Assembly: GCA_020137815.1 (NCBI GenBank) | Contig: CM035351.1 | Location: forward strand, 4,887,792-4,951,791 | Direction: 5' to 3' | DNA from: Hormiphora californensis | Lineage: Eukaryota > Ctenophora > Tentaculata > Cydippida > Pleurobrachiidae | Length of the DNA: 64,000 bases | Shown: positions 10,481 through 21,614 of the stretch, piece after piece | Layout of the letters: every line of letters starts with the position of its first letter | How positions within the stretch are numbered: position 1 is the first letter of the stretch | Made by a program: the position numbers and the translations under genes | Notes under the pieces: generated by a model | Databases searched by the model: none | What the model saw: the letters and a program-made list of their open reading frames with translations, nothing else | Told to the model about the DNA's origin: nothing

Positions 10481-10907
10481 CTTCACGACTATCGATGTCG
10501 ACTTACAGAGACTATCAATATCGGGTCTCTCGTCAGATAGGTTGGCTAATGTTACGGGTTCGTCACCTCCCCCGTAACGCACGCGACCAACTTCAGTGTG
10601 TCTCCCCCCATTCAGGCGATGACATATCTAAGAAGATTTTTTTTTGAGAATCACAGATGTTTCATAGTTTCTAACTAGTAACTTCCGGCAGTGCCGACCT
10701 CTCTCTCTCTCTCTCGTTTTGATTCTCAACATGCTCAGACGGCGCCGTCCCGCCAACCAGGGTTCTCCTCTCTAGAGTCGATTTTCCGGGAGATATGTTG
10801 TCAACCCAGTACATAATCATGCGACAGTGTATTCAGTGAAGCTACGTACAAACAGAGGATCAAACAAACACGTTTGCCTCACCGTTCCAACAGGGAAAAC
10901 GTTAAAA

Positions 10908-11155
10908 TCTGGGTGCCTTTCATTGCTAACAATTCGTAGTTTTGGCGCGCGCGACGGGTTAGGGCTATCCGTTAGGGTCTGGTTAGGGTTTGGTTTGGGG
11001 TTATCGGTTAGGGCTATCGATTCTCTAACTGATACCGTTTAGTTTACTCAAATCGGCCATGTGGTTCCATGGCTATAGCCGTTTGAAAAAAGTCGGTCTA
11101 AGTATACTCTTTTGGTAGCGCGCACCTGTAAACAGGCTGCAAGGCACCCAGATTA
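10908..11155. mobile_element. Short MITE containing degenerate TTAGGG repeats
   Basis: Inverted ends AATCTGGGTGCCTT and AAGGCACCCAGATT flank about 248 bp. The interior (10955-11030) carries a run of GGGTTAGGG-like units. TAA-like trinucleotides lie near both ends, hinting at a Harbinger-type duplication, but the register is uncertain. Similar GTTCCAACAG-x-AAACGT sequence lies on both outer sides. Confidence 0.55.
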
Positions 11156-11488
11156 TAATCGCGCCCTTCCAACAGAAACGTCAAAAACAAAGACATTTTT
11201 GGCGCCACTTTTTTAAACCCAAAGAAATAAAACTTCCGTGCGCGGCGGCGCGTTCCTAATCACCTCGTAATCTTGTCAAATCCGCGCGTGCGGTAACCTT
11301 TCACATGTGACGGATTTGGGCTTCTGGTTCTCCAACGATTCCAATTTCCACTACTGGTATCTTTATACATCTGATGCCCGTTCCCATTATTTCCTTCATC
11401 CTTGCCTCATCTGAGGAAAATTCCGATCTCAGGTAGCAAAATAAACGACAACAAATATAACGGTGGTTCAAAGTAATTGTATTACGGA
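11156..11488. other. Intergenic region without a recognised gene
   Basis: Spacer between the TTAGGG-bearing MITE and the CHMP2A 3' UTR. I see no open frame or repeat of note. Confidence 0.6.
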
Positions 11489-11494
11489 TTTATT
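11489..11494 (-). terminator. Poly(A) signal AATAAA of CHMP2A
   Basis: TTTATT on the plus strand, about 140 bp past the CHMP2A stop codon. Confidence 0.55.
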
Positions 11495-11634
11495 TACACA
11501 TTAAACAGAGAAAAATATTTCTGGCCACTACTTGGCGAGAAAGAAAGGGGAAATATGCACGATAGAAAAAAAAACGAATCAATACAGAATTCTAATAATA
11601 ACACTGTTTCATTGTCTGTGTGAGTGTCTCTGAC

Positions 11635-12911
11635 TCAGTCCCTTCTCAGATTATCAAGTCTGGCCTGTAGCTCGTCGTCAGCACCCGATGGTTTGGCCAC
11701 TTTTTCTTTTCCGCCCACACTTCCAGACGCCATTGGCATGCTGTTCAGTTCGTCATTCAGGCTCAGACCCAACTCGTCCAACACTTGATTCACCAGCTGG
11801 TCACTGTGGATAAAATTGAAGGTTAGGATATGATTTCAAATGGCATGACATTGTCAAAATGAAAAGAAATCCAGGGAACAAATGTCACGTGACCAGGGAA
11901 GGGATGTGTAAAGCGCGCGCAAAAATTGTGACGGCAAAATGGTGTGACAGAGAGCGTCCTAATGTTGCTCGGTCACCGCGCGTTACGCAAAGTTGAGTTC
12001 GGCGAAAAAGTGGGACCGAGGGGAGCAATGGGACAATGGAGTGTTTTTGGACGCGTAAAAATTGTGTAAATATGTGGCACCTTTCTTCTTCGTCCTCCTC
12101 AGCTCCCATGACGTCATCGACGATATCATTCATCATATCCTCCTTCATATCCATCATATCAGCCTGGGAAGAGAGAGAATTGGGTGTTAGGGAGAGGGAG
12201 ATAATGGAGGAATGTGATTCGATTTGCAGTATGAGAGATAAAAAAGGGTTTTAAATCACCGAAATACACAAAATGAATACTTGAATTTAGCATGTCTGTG
12301 AATGGTTGTAGCGGAGTGGGGCTACAAACAACAGTGAACATGCAAGGGTTATCCCAATATTTTCCTAACCCCCAGGGGGGATGAAAGGGAGGGGGCTTTT
12401 GGAACTCACCTCTTTCTCAAACTCCATCATTATTTTCTGCATCTGAGGCATGTTCATCTGTTTATTCATTGCTCCCATTGCCTTCGTTACACCCTTCATC
12501 GCATTGGCCATGGCACCTTGTGATTTCAAAGTTGTGATCTTCAGCGAAACAGCCTGGATGTTAGCCTTCATCATGATAAACTTTTTGACGTATCTCCGTG
12601 TCCTCACCAGATCCTTGGCCATTATTTTCACTGCCGCCATCTCACCCTGAGCTGCCATTTTCTTGATATCTGCTATGATCTGTTTCTCCTGTCGTTCCAA
12701 CTTTACACGCTCCCTATCTAAATCCCTGTGTGATGAGAGATGATTAGGATACACAATGGGAACCATCCCTCCCAAAAAAACAAGAATTATTCCCCTCACC
12801 AATTAATTACAAATCCCCTACTAATTATTACCTGATAGCACGGTTGAGAGCCCGCTGATTTTGTTTCAGCATCTCCTCAGGAGATTTCTTCCTTCCAAAT
12901 AAAAAGGACAT
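11635..12911 (-). CDS. CHMP2A: Charged multivesicular body protein 2a (ESCRT-III)
   Basis: ESCRT-III subunit that polymerises on membranes during multivesicular body formation, cytokinesis and membrane repair, and recruits VPS4. Four exons: 12832-12911, 12410-12725, 12081-12163 and 11635-11803, all GT-AG with continuous phase (80+316+83+169 nt, 215 aa). The N-terminus reads MSFLFGRKKSPEEMLKQNQ, very close to animal CHMP2A. The second exon has the family core IIADIKKMA and KDLVRTRRYVKKF. The acidic segment and the C-terminal LQARLDNLRRD fit the MIT-interacting (MIM1) helix bound by VPS4. The third donor (AAG|GTGCCA) is weak, but it is required by phase. It is last in the minus-strand run starting at RPS9; NTMT1 ends 206 bp upstream of its ATG. 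Confidence 0.95.
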
Positions 12912-13117
12912 CTTGACTCGTTACTTGCTGTGTATCAACTCCCTTTACATGTCCAGGTCTAGCTAATGGGAATGGTTGTATTGTTCAAACGTTCTCAGGA
13001 TCAATTGCATTTATCAATAATATCATGAACATTGCGTTTAAAATAAGCGGAATTGGTGAGAAAATTGGAAGAATTTACAACAAACAATACAAATACACAC
13101 ACAGGCCCCTCAATACA

Positions 13118-13978
13118 CTACTGTAAAACATAGTATTTCACTTTAAAAAGCTCTCTTGGAAAGTGTCGCTGGACTTGTTCCTTGACTAGCTCACACCCAG
13201 CACGGGAAAATATCTGCTTTAACTGTAGATCAGATCTTGTGATACTACTATCATCTGAATCGACCATACTGCCTGATTTAGTTACATTGTCCTTGATCAA
13301 TATGTACCCTCCCTCTCTCAGACCCGCTTTGAATCGTTGTAACATGGTTATGAAATCAGTATCAGATAGATATATGATAACCCATTGCAACCAGAACAGA
13401 TCATATTTGTTAGGTTCGGGTTTGAAGTCCTGTAACCCCACACAATGTTGAGCACTGACCCTTTTGAACAGGTCCTCCCCTATGAACTTCTCTGCGCTAT
13501 CAAGGTGCTCCTGGCATGTGTCCAACATTTCAACTCTCTCAAAACAGTTCAGCAGGAGACCTTTAGTAATCCTTCCTATCCCTGCCCCACAGTCAATAGC
13601 TAGGGTCCTGTTAACCGGATCAGGGAGTAGTTTAGCCAGGAATTCAGCCGATCCAGCGAGATCAACATGAGTTATGTGTTCATATCCACCTAACATACCA
13701 TCAACAGTACTGGGGACAGTTGTCCAATAGTTGTGAGATGTACCATACCATGTCTCCCTGTCTCTCATCAGCTCCTTCGCACTCTCACTCCGAACCACAA
13801 AATCATTCTCTCCTGTATCTTCCCCAATAGTGCTCTCATTGGCAATACCAGTAGCAGGTAAGGTACCCTCTTTCACTCCAGCAAGAGGCGATGTGCTATC
13901 CTTCCCTTCAGCAAGATCTGATAAAGAGGGAATATCTTCTGATGATGGTGTTGTGCTGTTCGGATCAGAGTTCTCCAT
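13118..13978 (-). CDS. NTMT1: N-terminal Xaa-Pro-Lys N-methyltransferase
   Basis: SAM-dependent methyltransferase that methylates the alpha-amino group of proteins starting X-Pro-Lys after initiator Met removal. Single exon, 286 aa from the ATG at 13978; about 60 acidic and serine-rich residues precede the catalytic fold. Diagnostic segments are NYWTTVPSTVDGMLGGYEHI, the SAM-binding LAIDCGAGIGRITKGLL, CVGLQDFKPEP and FWLQWVIIYLSD. These align with human NTMT1 TVDGMLGGYGHI, DCGAGIGRITK and WIQWVIGHL. The C-terminus ends LFKVKYYVLQ. Upstream codons to 14077 are open but contain the end of TONSL, so this ATG is preferred. A CTATCTAG acceptor-like site lies 2 bases before the ATG, and the TONSL stop is only 59 bp away. 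Confidence 0.93.
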   Translation of the reverse strand: MENSDPNSTTPSSEDIPSLSDLAEGKDSTSPLAGVKEGTLPATGIANESTIGEDTGENDFVVRSESAKELMRDRETWYGTSHNYWTTVPSTVDGMLGGYEHITHVDLAGSAEFLAKLLPDPVNRTLAIDCGAGIGRITKGLLLNCFERVEMLDTCQEHLDSAEKFIGEDLFKRVSAQHCVGLQDFKPEPNKYDLFWLQWVIIYLSDTDFITMLQRFKAGLREGGYILIKDNVTKSGSMVDSDDSSITRSDLQLKQIFSRAGCELVKEQVQRHFPRELFKVKYYVLQ

Positions 13979-14002
13979 TGCTAGATAGAAACAGTGAGTT
14001 GT

Positions 14003-14008
14003 TTTATT
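14003..14008 (-). terminator. Poly(A) signal AATAAA of TONSL in a 59-bp spacer
   Basis: Lies 30 bp after the TONSL stop and about 25 bp before the NTMT1 ATG. It is followed by a pyrimidine-rich stretch and CTAG, the order expected between co-transcribed, trans-spliced genes. Confidence 0.5.
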
Positions 14009-14037
14009 TACAAAGATACAATACAATGTACATGTTA

Positions 14038-17000
14038 TCATTTGTTCTCGACCACAACGACCCTGGCCCCCGTGCACTCAGCCCTCCCCTCCCTCACTGC
14101 CTCCCTAATCCTGGCAAACTGAACCCCACTGTAACTCAGATCACACCTTCCCAGTGTGTCAGACAGAGAGGTCACTACCTCACTATCTACATCACCAGTG
14201 TCAGTATCTTGAAGGGTAATCTGGGTAGAATGTGTCCCAACAAGGGTGAGATTAGTTAGTCCTTCCACAGAGATGGGGTTGGAGGAGAGGTCCAGAGAGG
14301 TGAGGTGAGGGTGCCGCATAAACAGCTCCGGGATGGCCTCATCGGACAGAGAGTTGTGCCGGAGGGAGAGAGTTCTGAGCGCCCTCAGGGGTGAGAGGAT
14401 CGGTTTGAAGGTGGCGTCCGTTAGGTTGCAGTTGGGTAGAGAGAGGGAGTGGAGGGAGGGTGGTAGTTGGAGGGAGGAGTGTAGAGAACATCCACCAAGG
14501 GAGAGTGACTTGAGAGAAGTTGGGAGTATTGGGAATTCTGAAATATTGTTTTCTGATAAATCCAGTGTTTGAAGGGGTATAACAGAGAACTTGTCTGACA
14601 GTTCGGGTGGGACAGGAAGGGAGCTGGTTAGACCACAATTCCGGGCTCTGAGCGTCTCAAGATTACCCAGAGACACAACACATTCCAGCACAATCTTCAA
14701 TTCTTTGAGGTTGTTGAGGTCCAAGGTGAGAGCCCGGAGGTTGGTGAGGGGAGCGAGGTTAGGAAGTGAGGTTAACCCACAACATGTGAGGTTTAGTGAG
14801 GTTAATGAGGTTAGGGAGGTGAGAACTGATATATCACCAGGCAGCCTGTTATAAGAGAGATCAACAGAGGTGAGAGTAGTACACCCGTAAACAGCTGAGA
14901 AAAGTACATCCAGCTGCTTGTGACTGGCTCTAACCCTTGGTATGTTGAGAGATGTAGCGGTAAGAGTTGATAGTTGCCCCTCTCCCCCACATAGTGCTGC
15001 GTATTTAGCCACCACCCCACTGACACCTCCCCCTATAGTAACATGGTACTCCCCTCCCTCCCTCAACACCAAACACGCCCCATCCTCTCCGTCCAACTCA
15101 GCCCCATCAGGCGTGGCCAGGGAGAGGGAGCCAGGAGGGGTGTAGCCCCGCTTAGCTGCATATCTCTGGGCAACGCACCCCAACACTGCTGATATCGTCT
15201 GGTCTGGTAGCACGGGGATTAGGAATGTCATATCCTGGACTTTGATCTTGACACAGATCGAGGAGGAGGTGGTGGGTGCTGGTGAGGGGGTAGGTTGGAC
15301 AATGACTCTCAGTTGGTCCTGTACTTTAGGAGTTAAACCAGTAGAAACAGGAGAGGGGGCACGAGATGGTATGTCACTAAAAGGGTCCTTAGAAATCCTC
15401 CTCTTGGCAGCGGATGGCTCATCATCTACCAGCCAATCATCCAACATCCTGCCCCTCTTTGTTGGCGGTTCAGATGACCTCCCTCCTTTCTTCCTACCTC
15501 CTCCGCCCTGTTTATGTGTTACAGCAGGGGACCTTCTTGTTGGTACTGCACTGTCCGATCTCCGTGTCGTGTTCACACCACTCTCAGATTTCCTGTTCAC
15601 AGAACTTCTAGCAAACTTCTCGATCTGGTCCCGGCTGTAGTCTTGCGTGCCGCCCTCTCCCGTTGTGAACAAATCCCCATCAACTTGGGGCCCAAGTGCT
15701 CGGGTTGGGGTTTTCTTTATTTTAGAAGGTGGGTTCTTTATGGCTTGAGTGAGGTATTCTACCACCAGTTTCCGGTTATCATCACCATCTCCCTCTTCAA
15801 GGACATCCTGGGTGATTTGGAGTGGTGTTCTGCCCTCTTCGTCCCTGGCCAGCACGTTAGCTCCGTGGGATACCTGTCAGGAGGATTAGGAGTCAGATGG
15901 AAACTGAATTTGTGCAGTGAAAAAACGTGGTGAAATAGTGTGAAATCTGTAGTGGCTAGTGTCATGGCGTGTACTCATTAAGAGAGAGAGGCACGCTTTG
16001 GTAACAGCACTGTGTAATTTAGGCTAGTGTTTATATTGACCGATTGAAATCATCGGACATTCAGTAAAAGCCAGGAAATTAAAATGGGGCTCTAAAATCG
16101 GGTTGAAAGGACAGACCAACTCACCAGGAATTTGACGATTCCAATAAATCCCCACTGTGCAGCATCATGAAGTGGTGTCATTCCCCCGCATTGGTCCCCG
16201 CCCCTGTCATTGAGATCTGCCCCTGCCTCAACTAGTAACCTCACTATTTCCTCATATCCGTGTTCACATGCCTCGTGGAGTGGTGTCCACCCTGCGTGAT
16301 CCCGGGTCCGAGGGCTGGCGTGTTTCGCCAACAACTCACGTACCTGGCGGAGAGGAGGTGTCGTAATTGTTACGTAATCAAACATTGTAACGTAATTCTG
16401 ACGTAATTGTGACGTAATTAAAAATTCTGACGTCATTATACGCGGTGTTTATTTTGGATATACAAGGTGGATGTAGTGGCTAGTGTCATGACGTGTACTC
16501 ATTAAGAGAGAGGCACGCTTTGGTAACAGTACAGTGTAATGTAGGCTAGTGTTTATATTGACCGATTGAAATCACCGGACATTCAGTAACTGGCCTGGTA
16601 CGTAATGACGTAATGACGTAATTAGTGGGATATATTTCAAAATTACCTTTTCAGTTTTCCCTTGAATGCATGCTTGGTGTAGCGGTGTTTCTCCCTTCTC
16701 ATTAACCTTCCACACTGGTCCTCTCTGTCTCCTGGTGCTGGTGGTGGGTGCTGCCTCCCCATCCCCTCCTCCTCCTCCTCCTCACTCTCACTGATCTCCA
16801 CATCAGACACAGGTATCACACTACTCATCTGACTATTCTCCTCCTCCTCCTCCTCAATCCCCTCCAGCTCCTGACCAGCCTCTCTACCCAACTCCTCCTC
16901 CCCAAACTGTCCAGCTATCTGGACCATGGCCCGGAGACACCTCGCCTTATCAGCAGGACACCTTGCCTCACTGAGCCCAGCCTCTACCGCATCTCTACAA

Positions 17001-18600
17001 TCTTGGAGAGACTGGCCTTGTTGGAGTGAGAGAAGTGCAACATTTACCCAACCCTCAGAGGAGGGATTACCCACAATGTGCTGGGTATAATGGTAGGTGG
17101 CTAGAGAGAGATCTCCCTCCTCTTTGTAGCATGCTCCCAGTCTCTCGTGGGTCGTGTGGGGGTGGTCCCCTCCCCGCATCTCCAGTTCTCGTTTTAGCCA
17201 GGGAATGGCGGCGGAGTGTAGGCCAAGGGAGATGAGGAGGAGGGATAACTTTTCGAGGATTCCGGTCTCACGATCTCCTGCGGAACCTGGGAGAGGGTGA
17301 GAAGGTGAACTTATTGAGAAATAATTGCTCACCAAGTATAAACTCTGTGAAATTCGATAGATCTATAGAATCGGATCTAGTTTTCAGTCCCAGAAAGGTA
17401 ACTAACCGAAGTCAATCTGCTTTGTCTTCCCAACAAGTTTACTAATTTTGTAAACCCGGGCAGCAGTGTCCAAGTCCATGTTTCGTTTCAGGGCATCTTT
17501 AGCACTTCTTCCTGCTTCCTCTATCTTTTTAAGATGAAGTTGGACCGAGGCCAACATTTCATAACTCCGATCCGGCTCTAGACCAGTCTTAACCGCCTGG
17601 AAATATATGAGGGATGGAATGAAGTCGAGACAAAACCTAAAAACACCAACCAGCCCCTATATATATTCAGAATTATCATCTCACCTGTTGAGCGTGTGAT
17701 AGCGCTGAATCAAGTTCTCCTCTCTGCAAACAAGTCTCAGCTAGATGCAACAAGGCCTGCAGTCCTAGTCTCTTTATCAGGCTACTCCTACTCCTCACAG
17801 CCTCAGTCATGACTTTCTTCAGGAAACTCTCACTCAGCTCAGGGTTCACTTTATCATACAACAACCCAATATTGAGATGCAGACTCGCCTTCATCTCCAC
17901 TATCTCTTTATCCCCCAACACCCGCTCCTGTCTGAGGGTATCAGTGAGTTTCAGAGCGGCATGGTAGTGTTTAGCGGCTGATTTCCTGTGTCCCTCCTCC
18001 TCTGTGGCTATCAACCAGCAGTAATGAGTTCTACCCAGGGTTGCATGGGCCCTCTGTACCTCCACCTTGTCACCCTGATCCTGGCTAATGGCCAAATATC
18101 TCTCCTGGTGGGTCGATGCCTCCTCAAACTCGCCCACCTCCGCTAGGACTTCACCCACTTTACGGTGAGCTACAGCGATCTCTATCTGTCTGCCCAGTCG
18201 TTCACTGATGGAGAGGTCTAAACGGTGGAAACGGAGGGAGAGGGTGTGGAGAGAGGCTTCAGAGAGGATCACACCTATTGTGTTGCAGATCTTGCTCTGT
18301 TCTGATAGGTCTCCTGAGGGTTAATTAGTTCAGAGGGGGGGGCTAATGTGGGGGAAGTAATCGTTAAGTAGCACGGAATCCATAATTATGGAATGAGGGA
18401 AACAAGGGGATTAGAATGGGATGGGGAGATGTCAGAACCTTCACTGGCTCTGCACAATCTAGTGTACCTTTTGATATGGCTGATTTGAGGTGTCGTTGAA
18501 GTGTTTTCACCTCTGACCTCGCCTCCTTATCCAACATTGCCATCTCCTCGTCAGATAACTTCTCCCAACCATCCTTACCACCACCACCACCACCACCCAT
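14038..18600 (-). CDS. TONSL: Tonsoku-like DNA repair protein (frameshift in assembly)
   Basis: Homologue of TONSL, the MMS22L partner that reads newly replicated chromatin (H4K20me0) and loads RAD51 at broken forks. Exons: 18468-18600, 17685-18313, 17407-17596, 16646-17286, 16125-16343 and 14038-15873. N-terminal TPR repeats (for example AVAHRKVGEVLAEVGEFEEA) are followed by a glutamate-rich linker and ankyrin repeats (GETPLHQACIQG, GWTPLHEACEHGYEEIVRLL, GMTPLHDAAQWGF). A disordered basic region, a ubiquitin-like ICVKIKVQDMTFLIPV segment and C-terminal leucine-rich repeats complete it, matching human domain order (about 1,215 aa against 1,378). The first ankyrin repeat lies in a different frame from the upstream TPR part of exon 4. 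The switch falls in the GAG repeat near 16757-16785, implying an indel there. Two adjacent introns share a 118-bp repeat. Confidence 0.9.
15949..16067. repeat. Intron repeat copy 1 (TONSL intron 5)
   Basis: About 118 bp starting GTAGTGGCTAGTGTCATG and ending CATTCAGTAA. It recurs with few differences at 16473-16589 in the neighbouring intron, same orientation. Confidence 0.85.
16473..16589. repeat. Intron repeat copy 2 (TONSL intron 4)
   Basis: Second copy of the intron repeat at 15949-16067. TGACGTAA-like octamers cluster on both sides (16365-16435 and 16598-16625). Confidence 0.85.
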
Positions 18601-19021
18601 TGTCAATTGTGACACTACCTTCTTCTACGAGGACACCGCTATCACCAACCGCTATCACTAACCGCTATCACTAACAGCACTAACAAAAGGTAACGAGGTA
18701 ACCTGTGTGGGAGAGGGTTCGCAATATTGCTCAATTCAAAGTGATACACTTCATCTGATTGGTTGTTCTCAATTTGTTAACTAAAATACACCAAAAAAGG
18801 GGGCGCTATGATACACAATTACACACATCAATCAAATAAATTCAATCCAGGAACAAAAACATGTGAGACAAACGATGACCATAATATAGGTATGTGGGCC
18901 GGGGTATGGGAAATCAACACACAAAACACCCAGACTCGAATCGGCTCTCCGGATTATACTTTTCAAAACACACGCGACACTGTATGATCGATGATACTAT
19001 TTAAAACCCATGTATGAAGAA

Positions 19022-21484
19022 CTAAGATCCCAGGATGCTGTTCATATCCTTTGTCAGCATGTTCCTACAGATACCCATATAGAACGATTTCTTGGAATTG
19101 TAGACCTCAACCGCTTTCTGGGACTGCTCTGACCACTTAAACAGGTCCCGGTAGATTGGTCGGACGTACTTCATCCGACCCTGCCTGCTGACAAAGGCCA
19201 GGGCAACGGGTACAATGGGCTCAAATCGGGCCTGGATTGCCAATCTACACCACCTGAATTAACAAGAGGCATATCAGAGATCCTATTTCAGGTGTTAATC
19301 TGAACACTAAGCCTATTTGTATTTAGACCATACACCATACATCTCACAGCGGGATGGCAATGTCATCATGACATCCCTTCTACTCAGAGAAAGATCATTG
19401 TTATGTTCTAGCTCTCCCGGAGCGCACGGAGAGGGTCGAGCTAGGCAAGGAGATAATACCACAACAACTACCCAGGGAGGGTGGACAACTTACGAGTTAA
19501 GGATATCACAGTTCTTGTAGGTTGAGAAGTTGAATAATTTATCCAGTGTCTGTACAGTTTCGAGTGTCGCTGTTTCCCGTTCGAATAGCAGCGTCAGGGT
19601 AGCTTTCACCTACACACATTACATTACACATTACAGTTTACATACAGGCCATGGTAGCATTCACTATACATAGACACACACCCAACACACATATTTGAAC
19701 ATGGTAGAGACAGCTCAGGCGAACAGAAAACACACATTTTACACGCATGCGCGTAACTTGATAGGCAGTACTAAATTACAGTGTACACACACTTCTTTGA
19801 ACAGACAAAAACAGACATACAGACAGACAAAGACATACAGACAGACAGACAGACAAACGGACAGACAAACGGACATGACAGACAGACAAACAGACAGAAA
19901 GACAGACAGAAAGACAGACAGACAAACACCGACCTGTTGTGGTGTAAGTCCCTCCAGGTCACTCTCAGCCACCTTCCCCTCCGCCCACCGTCCCACCAAC
20001 CCCTCCACAGCCTTCTGCAGAGACCCATCAAACTCCGGAACAACCAGAGGCATACCTGGTTTGGTCAACCACCCCTCCCAATCGACCTCAACCCCAGGGA
20101 ATTTGGACGAGAAATAGGATACAAAGTCCTCAGATTTGATGCTCTTGTATGCAAAGTGCTGGATGTAATCTCGCAGAAAGGGATCCATGACAGATGGACC
20201 ACCCACCAGGTTCTCAAGATAGAACAGGAATGTAGACCCCTTCTCGTAGGGGACAGAGGAGAAAGCATCATCAGGATCAACCCCCTCCAGGTCGACCTTC
20301 AGAGCAGTAAGAGGATTGTCCTCACCGAACAGACTAATGGCATCCTTTAGAGAACTCTGCCCGTTCAGACTTGCAGCATGTCGGATAACCTCACCCTTCT
20401 CAGGACCACCCAACTGTTTCAGAATCTTTCTCTCCAGGAAGACCGTGAACCCTTCATTCAGCCAGAAGTGCTCCCAATTAGCGTTAGTAACAAGGTTCCC
20501 CGTCCAGCTGTGTGCTATCTCATGTGCTACCACGTTTACTAAACTTCTATCTCCAGCCAGGAGGGTTGGGGTAATGAAAGTGAGACAAGGGTTCTCCATG
20601 CCTCCGTAGGGGAATGATGGAGGTAGAACTACCATGTCGTACCTACCCCACACATACGGTCCTGCAACTGCCTCCGCTGCCTGGAGAATCTCCTCTGTTT
20701 GGGCAAACTCCCACTCACACTCATCCAACAAGGGTTTCTCACACCACACTCTCACCCGGTCACTAATATCACGGTACGAGATATCACCCACCACAAGGGC
20801 GATCAGATACGCTGGGATTGGGACTTTCTGGTGGAAATGGTAGGTTGTAACACCACCCTCACCCTCGTCCTTACCAGTGCTAACAGCTGACATCACCGCC
20901 ACTAGAGGGTTAGCCACCGTGATGTGGGCTGTATAACGTGCCTTAACAGAGGGCGTGTCCTGACAGGGAACTATAGACCGGGCATGGATGGCCTGGTTCT
21001 GGGTGAACAGATAGGGATGGGAACCGAGGGTTTGCTCAGCAGCCAGGACTTGTACCCCACTAGCCTCAGGGGAGGTATGGTAGGTGATACGGAGTGCAGT
21101 GGTGGAGGGTACCAGAGTGATGGTTAGAGCAGAACCGAAATCAGCGGGAGAGATAGTGAAATCAAGGGCAGCACTGTCAGCAACATCAATAACACTAGCA
21201 ATGGTCAGATCCTTGATATCCAGAACAAAGGAGTTACAATCAGAGTTAACCCTCTCAAACTGAATATCCGCATGTCCTGTCATAACAGCCGTGTGGAGGT
21301 CCACAGCCAGTGTCATTTCCAGGTGTGTAGTGCGGATCACCCCACTGTCCGAGGCAGAGGAGGGATCAGGACGGCTCATATTGTTCTTACCTACAGGAAG
21401 GAGACGCGGGTAGGTTACCAGAATGAGAGAGATGACAAGGGTAGCGGCTCCTGCCAAAAGGGTGTTGGTATTACCAGTGATCAT
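19022..21484 (-). CDS. LTA4H: Leukotriene A4 hydrolase-type M1 aminopeptidase
   Basis: Zinc metallopeptidase of the M1 family, closest to leukotriene A4 hydrolase. Exons: 19934-21484, 19494-19609 and 19022-19253 (1551+116+232 nt, 632 aa; human 611). Substrate motif PPSFPYGGMENPCLTF and zinc site HEIAHSWTGNLVTNANWEHF with WLNEGFT give HExxH-x18-E. RSIVPCQDTPSVKARYTA and VPIPAYLIALVVGDI also match LTA4H. The C-terminal helical domain ends in QGRMKYVRPIYRDL and NMLTKDMNSIL. From the ATG at 21484 the first 35 residues contain a hydrophobic segment (LLAGAATLVISLILV) absent from human LTA4H. A second Met before SRPDPSS could be the cytosolic start. The epoxide-hydrolase activity is inferred by homology; aminopeptidase chemistry is well supported. 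The RPS9 stop is 130 bp upstream. Confidence 0.93.
19805..19925. repeat. ACAGACAG microsatellite in LTA4H intron 1
   Basis: Imperfect (ACAG)n tract right inside the donor of exon 1. Open frames through it are artefacts. Confidence 0.9.
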
Positions 21485-21614
21485 ATTACACACGCTCAAT
21501 CATGGAGCTATATTGTCCCATGTTAGTGTTAACCCACACATCAGGCCCATTTGGGGGGAGACATAACAAAACACAGAATTTTGGAATGGATAAAAAAGAT
21601 TAAATTAATTCAGA

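Larger units (their letters stand above)
6040..10620 (-). mobile_element. Intact-looking CR1/L2-type LINE
   Basis: Both ORFs are uninterrupted, with a short 3' tail (6040-6089) next to a minisatellite and a 5' region up to about 10620 containing CAACTTCAGTGTGTCTCC. The exact ends and target duplication could not be fixed by eye. The absence of stops in about 4.4 kb suggests recent activity. Confidence 0.75.

Noticed and set aside
14333-15933. Several plus-strand frames opposite TONSL
   Set aside because: Antisense shadows of the long last TONSL exon.
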